In this document: positions 15,283 through 18,407 of the stretch, in pieces | Numbering within the stretch: position 1 is the first letter of the stretch | Layout: each line of letters starts with the position of its first letter | From: Roseburia sp. CAG:309 | GTDB taxonomy: Bacteria; Bacillota; Clostridia; Lachnospirales; Lachnospiraceae | Direction of reading: 5' to 3' | Assembly (NCBI GenBank): GCA_000434115.1 | Contig: FR894054.1 | Location: forward strand, 1 to 18,407 | Length of the DNA: 18,407 nucleotides | Notes under the pieces: generated by a model | Told to the model about the DNA's origin: nothing | Seen by the model: only the letters and a program-made list of their open reading frames with translations | Database searches by the model: none | Translations under genes and position numbers: made by a program

Positions 15283-17187
15283 TCAACGGAGTTCCTCACC
15301 GCGCCGTTTTTTGTTCATCACCTTATAACGGTACATTTTCTCGTCGCTTTCTTTGATATACTGCTGCATACTCTCCGTTTCTCCGGGTACCCGGCTCGTA
15401 ATTCCGTAACTGGCATGAATGGCATACGGTTTTTCGCCGGTTTTGTTAAATCTTTCCAACTCTTTCTCCATTTTCAGCATCCATGCGCGGCCTTCCATCT
15501 CGGTTACATTTTTTGCCAATACGACAAACTCATCACCACCTGTACGCGCACACAAATATTCTCCCCGACACGCCCCCGAAATCGTCTCACATACTTTCTT
15601 CAATGCAAAGTCTCCCTCAATATGCCCAAAATTATCATTGATCTGTTTCATTCCATCGAGGTCAATGACGCACAAAAACAACGGAATCTTTTCCTGTTTT
15701 GCCTGTTCCAGCAGTCCGACTCCCTGCTTTTCCAGTCCGCGCCGGTTGTACCAGTCGGTCAGTTCATCGCGGTCATACATATACGCGAGTTCATCGATCA
15801 ACGTTTTCATCTTATCTTCAATGAGCAGATCATGAATTTTGTTGCCAATATTGATATTCCAGCGGAAGAATAATTTTGCCGTATTTTCCCAAGTCCAAAA
15901 TTGAAAGGCTTCATAACCGTAACAGCTGTCCTGAAAATGAATCGGCGCAAAATACCACACCTGCGGTTTATCGCTGATCAGTTCTTCCGGCAGAAGTTCC
16001 CGCCGTTCAAATGGAATGCGGATTCCGGTCTTTTGCTCATTGTCTTTGATATAAACGCACAATTCCATCTGATCGGTATACGTTTTATACCCCTGCGCAT
16101 CGTGAAGCATTTCACAGAGGCAGAGTGCATAGTCGCGGATGCCGTACATGTTTTTATGAAATTCTGCAATATAATCTGCGATATCTTCAATGGATTCTGC
16201 CTGACTCAAGTAAATGGACATATAGTCAAACTGCATTGCCCGGTTTTGCTCCGCCTGCAGTTGATCGTATTCGCGCTGCTTTTCCAAAATGATCTTTTCG
16301 CCCGCTTTTGCCATGCATCCGCAGGATTCTCGCGCCAAAATCTCCGCCTCAAAACAGACTTTTTCTATTTTTTTCCAATCCTCGGTTTCCTGATTTTCTG
16401 CGATCAACTCCACCGCCTGCTTTCCCATTTTCTGGAAGGGCACACGCATTGTCGTGATCGCCGGCGTAAAGGAAAGTGTCTCCAGCAGCCCATCGTATCC
16501 ACTGACACAGATATCTTCCGGCACACGGATTCCCCGCTTGATCAACTCGCTTGCCACCGCCAATGCCATATGGTCATTCGCACACATAATCACTTCCGGC
16601 ATCTCGTCTTCCGCCAGAAACCAGTCACACGCCTGAGCTCCCATATTGTACCAATAGTCTCCGTAAAACATCTGATGTTCTGTTACTGGAAGTTCGTATT
16701 CTTTCATCGTATCTAAGAAGCACTGCATCCGCTCTCTCGCATCCCAATACGTTTTCGGTCCACTCATAAAACAAAGCCGCTTTTTTCCATGTAATTCAAT
16801 AAAATGCCGGATAAGTCCTGCCATCCCCGTCGTATTTTCCACAAGGAAGTTGACTGCTCCCTCCACTTTTTCGCGAATGCTGACCACCGGACAATGACAA
16901 TATTTCTTCACATTGTCAAGGATCTTCTGCTGGCTGCTTTTTTCACTCATTGTATCCAATGCCAGTATCACTCCGGCAAATTCCTCATAACATGGCAGGT
17001 CCCATATCATTTGATCACCGATAAAATGTTGATTATTGTGTCCATACTTTCCATAATTTGTAAAAATTGCCACGTTATATCCCTGTAGCTCTGCTTCTTC
17101 GATGATTCCTTGGCACAAACGCATCTGAAATTCATCTTTGACTTTTTCTGCAAATACCCCTATGGTTTTTCGTTTGTTTTGAAGCAT
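15283..17187 (-). CDS. Cytoplasmic LacI-like sugar-binding domain fused to GGDEF diguanylate cyclase
   Basis: This 634-residue protein has no signal peptide or membrane segment and no LacI helix-turn-helix. Residues 5-285 form a LacI/GalR-type effector domain (IGVFAEKVKDEFQMRLCQGI, MPEVIMCANDHMALAVASELI, VPEDICVSGYDG, TPAITTMRVPFQKMGKQAVELI). A helical, partly coiled middle follows (about 295-465), then a GGDEF domain (about 475-630) starting DRDELTDWYNRRG with LCVIDLDGMKQINDNFGH and the active-site GGDEF at 550-554. The usual inhibitory RxxD site five residues before reads RGEY, so product inhibition may be lost. It should make c-di-GMP in response to a cytoplasmic ligand, presumably a sugar or sugar phosphate. 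First gene of the sensing operon, 11 bases before the anchored binding protein; AAGGAGG ten bases before ATG. No EAL domain is visible. Confidence 0.9.
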   Translation of the reverse strand: MLQNKRKTIGVFAEKVKDEFQMRLCQGIIEEAELQGYNVAIFTNYGKYGHNNQHFIGDQMIWDLPCYEEFAGVILALDTMSEKSSQQKILDNVKKYCHCPVVSIREKVEGAVNFLVENTTGMAGLIRHFIELHGKKRLCFMSGPKTYWDARERMQCFLDTMKEYELPVTEHQMFYGDYWYNMGAQACDWFLAEDEMPEVIMCANDHMALAVASELIKRGIRVPEDICVSGYDGLLETLSFTPAITTMRVPFQKMGKQAVELIAENQETEDWKKIEKVCFEAEILARESCGCMAKAGEKIILEKQREYDQLQAEQNRAMQFDYMSIYLSQAESIEDIADYIAEFHKNMYGIRDYALCLCEMLHDAQGYKTYTDQMELCVYIKDNEQKTGIRIPFERRELLPEELISDKPQVWYFAPIHFQDSCYGYEAFQFWTWENTAKLFFRWNINIGNKIHDLLIEDKMKTLIDELAYMYDRDELTDWYNRRGLEKQGVGLLEQAKQEKIPLFLCVIDLDGMKQINDNFGHIEGDFALKKVCETISGACRGEYLCARTGGDEFVVLAKNVTEMEGRAWMLKMEKELERFNKTGEKPYAIHASYGITSRVPGETESMQQYIKESDEKMYRYKVMNKKRRGEELR

Positions 17188-17211
17188 AACCGGTCCACCT
17201 CCTTATGTATG

Positions 17212-17240
17212 ATGTTATCACAGAATAGACCATCTTACAA
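17212..17240 (-). promoter_or_regulatory. Putative promoter of the five-gene sensing operon
   Basis: Minus-strand TTGTAA (17240-17235) and TAACAT (17217-17212) are separated by 17 bp; the -10 ends 24 bases before the GGDEF gene start. Its -35 with one flanking base (CTTACAA on the plus strand, 17234-17240) is an inverted copy of the -35 of the divergent protease promoter. Confidence 0.6.
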
Positions 17241-17276
17241 CACTAACATTATGAAAAAAATGTGTTTTTGCAAGCC

Positions 17277-17305
17277 TTGTAAGACAATTCCAAATATGAT
17301 AAACT
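17277..17305 (+). promoter_or_regulatory. Putative promoter of the subtilase gene
   Basis: TTGTAA (17277-17282) and TAAACT (17300-17305) lie 17 bp apart, 32 bases before the protease ATG. TATGAT at 17295-17300 is a better -10 hexamer but has no -35 at standard spacing. Confidence 0.45.
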
Positions 17306-17337
17306 GTAAGCAGCAAATAGCACAAAGGGGTTTTTAT

Positions 17338-18407
17338 ATGAAACGGATTTGTATTGTATTTATTATCTTATTGTTTTTTCCATATTTTAACATGTTTGTA
17401 TGGACGCCGTCCGAGCCGGACGCGATGTCCTCACAGGCATCGGCACTTGCGACAGAAACTTCGTCAGCCTCCGCTTCCCCGTATTATCTAGAAGCGATCG
17501 GAGCCGATGACACCGCCGCTGTCTTAGATGGCTGCCCGGTCAAAGAGACCGTGATCGCGGTCATTGACACCGGTGCAGAATTGTCCCACGAGGATCTCGC
17601 CGATTCCCTTTGGATCAACGAAGCAGAACGAAATGGCACGGACAATGTGGATGACGACGGCAATGGCTACATCGACGATATTTACGGCGTGGATTTTATT
17701 AACAATGTTCCCACTCCGGTTCCGAACGATTCCTCGGCACCTCTTCGTTACGAAACTCCGGAAGACGATTCCAACACCAGCCACGGCACACATGTTAGCG
17801 GGATTATTGGCATGAATCCGGACAATGCCGTCGGCTACGCCGGTGTCGGTTATCACACAAAAATTATGATCTTAAAAGCGGGAAATTACAAAAACAGTTT
17901 TTCCTTTGCCAATGCCACAAAGGCGGTTCAATATGCGGTCGCCAACGGCGCAGATGTGATCAATATGTCATTTGGCAGTTACAATGAAAATGAAACATTT
18001 GCTGAAGAATTGGAAAAGGCCTCCACTTCCTGTCTCCTTGTCGCGGCTGCCGGAAATGATGGAAAATCTTCTTCCAACTCCAAGATGTACCCAGCTTCCT
18101 ATCCTTACGTAATTGGCGTAATGGCAGGTAATACAACGTATGGCTGCTGGACTTCTTCCAATTTTGTCGATTCCTCCCCTGCCCCTTATGACATCCTCTG
18201 TCCCGGCGAATCCATCCTCTCTACGACCCGCTACAATTCTTATGCGGAAAAAAGCGGAACTTCGATGGCTTCTCCAATGGCAGCTGGAAGTGCGGCTGTC
18301 ATTATGGGATTTCTTGAAGCAAATAGAACTTATACAAGCCGGGAAGATCTTCTTTCCGATACCAAAAAATATCTGCTTATGAGCGATTCCGTATATACTT
18401 ACACCGC
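17338..18407 (+). CDS. Secreted S8 (subtilisin-like) serine protease, 3' end beyond the window
   Basis: The frame starts at ATG 17338, seven bases after AAAGGGG, and is still open at the window end after about 356 residues. A signal peptide (MKRICIVFIILLFFPYF) and a Ser/Ala-rich linker lead into a subtilase domain. The catalytic triad is complete: Asp77 in VIAVIDTGAELSHEDL, His149 in SHGTHVSGI, Ser309 in SGTSMASPMAAG, with oxyanion Asn240 in AAAGNDG. Between Asp and His, residues 100-120 (GTDNVDDDGNGYIDDIYGVD) form an acidic loop typical of calcium-binding subtilases. There is no recognisable I9 propeptide before the catalytic domain, since only about 35 residues separate the signal peptide from it. 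It is transcribed divergently from the sensing operon. It could be an extracellular nutrient protease or a processing enzyme; the missing C-terminus may carry anchoring domains. Confidence 0.93.
   Translation, partial: MKRICIVFIILLFFPYFNMFVWTPSEPDAMSSQASALATETSSASASPYYLEAIGADDTAAVLDGCPVKETVIAVIDTGAELSHEDLADSLWINEAERNGTDNVDDDGNGYIDDIYGVDFINNVPTPVPNDSSAPLRYETPEDDSNTSHGTHVSGIIGMNPDNAVGYAGVGYHTKIMILKAGNYKNSFSFANATKAVQYAVANGADVINMSFGSYNENETFAEELEKASTSCLLVAAAGNDGKSSSNSKMYPASYPYVIGVMAGNTTYGCWTSSNFVDSSPAPYDILCPGESILSTTRYNSYAEKSGTSMASPMAAGSAAVIMGFLEANRTYTSREDLLSDTKKYLLMSDSVYTYT

Noticed and set aside
15901..16716. Plus-strand open frame of 271 codons opposite the PBP1-GGDEF gene
   Set aside because: Antisense to a gene with intact effector and GGDEF motifs; no independent support.

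Overview
The window looks like a chromosomal stretch of a low-to-moderate GC, sporulating-lineage Clostridia, most likely a gut-type Lachnospiraceae. This rests on strong AGGAGG ribosome binding sites, sigma-A promoters, a SpoIIID-like fragment, a CarD protein, YesM/YesN and AgrC/AgrA-type two-component systems, and a ChvE/MmsAB-type sugar ABC transporter with lipoprotein binding proteins. The placement is inferred from gene content, not from a marker gene. Nearly everything is on the minus strand, apart from a subtilase at the right end.

Left part (1-6120). This is a set of small independent units. It holds a truncated SpoIIID-like HTH gene behind a hairpin, a CarD-family RNA polymerase-binding protein, a DUF4143-type AAA ATPase with a near-consensus promoter preceded by four 32-bp-spaced repeats, and a secreted acidic protein with two probable CBM2-like modules. 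An AgrA-like LytTR regulator and an AgrC-like kinase follow as a pair, without any visible AgrB/AgrD.

Middle (6121-10182). A ChvE-type multiple-sugar ABC transporter is laid out as binding lipoprotein, double ATPase, permease, ending at a clear terminator. The permease is broken by a 23-bp imperfect tandem duplication that shifts the frame; removing one copy restores a 379-residue permease. As written, the transporter lacks an intact membrane subunit.

Right part (10188-17187). A tight five-gene operon on the minus strand encodes, in transcription order: a cytoplasmic LacI-like sugar-binding fold fused to GGDEF (diguanylate cyclase); a membrane-anchored sugar-binding protein; a YesM-type histidine kinase; a YesN-type AraC response regulator; and a second sugar-binding lipoprotein. 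Three adjacent junctions overlap or nearly touch, and a terminator closes the unit just before the transporter promoter region. By analogy with the clostridial XylFII-LytS/YesN three-component system, the anchored binding protein plus kinase plus regulator probably senses a sugar and controls the adjacent transporter. The diguanylate cyclase at the head of the operon could couple the same or a related sugar signal to c-di-GMP.

Right edge (17188-18407). A divergent promoter region separates the sensing operon from a secreted S8 (subtilisin-like) protease that runs off the window with its catalytic triad visible.
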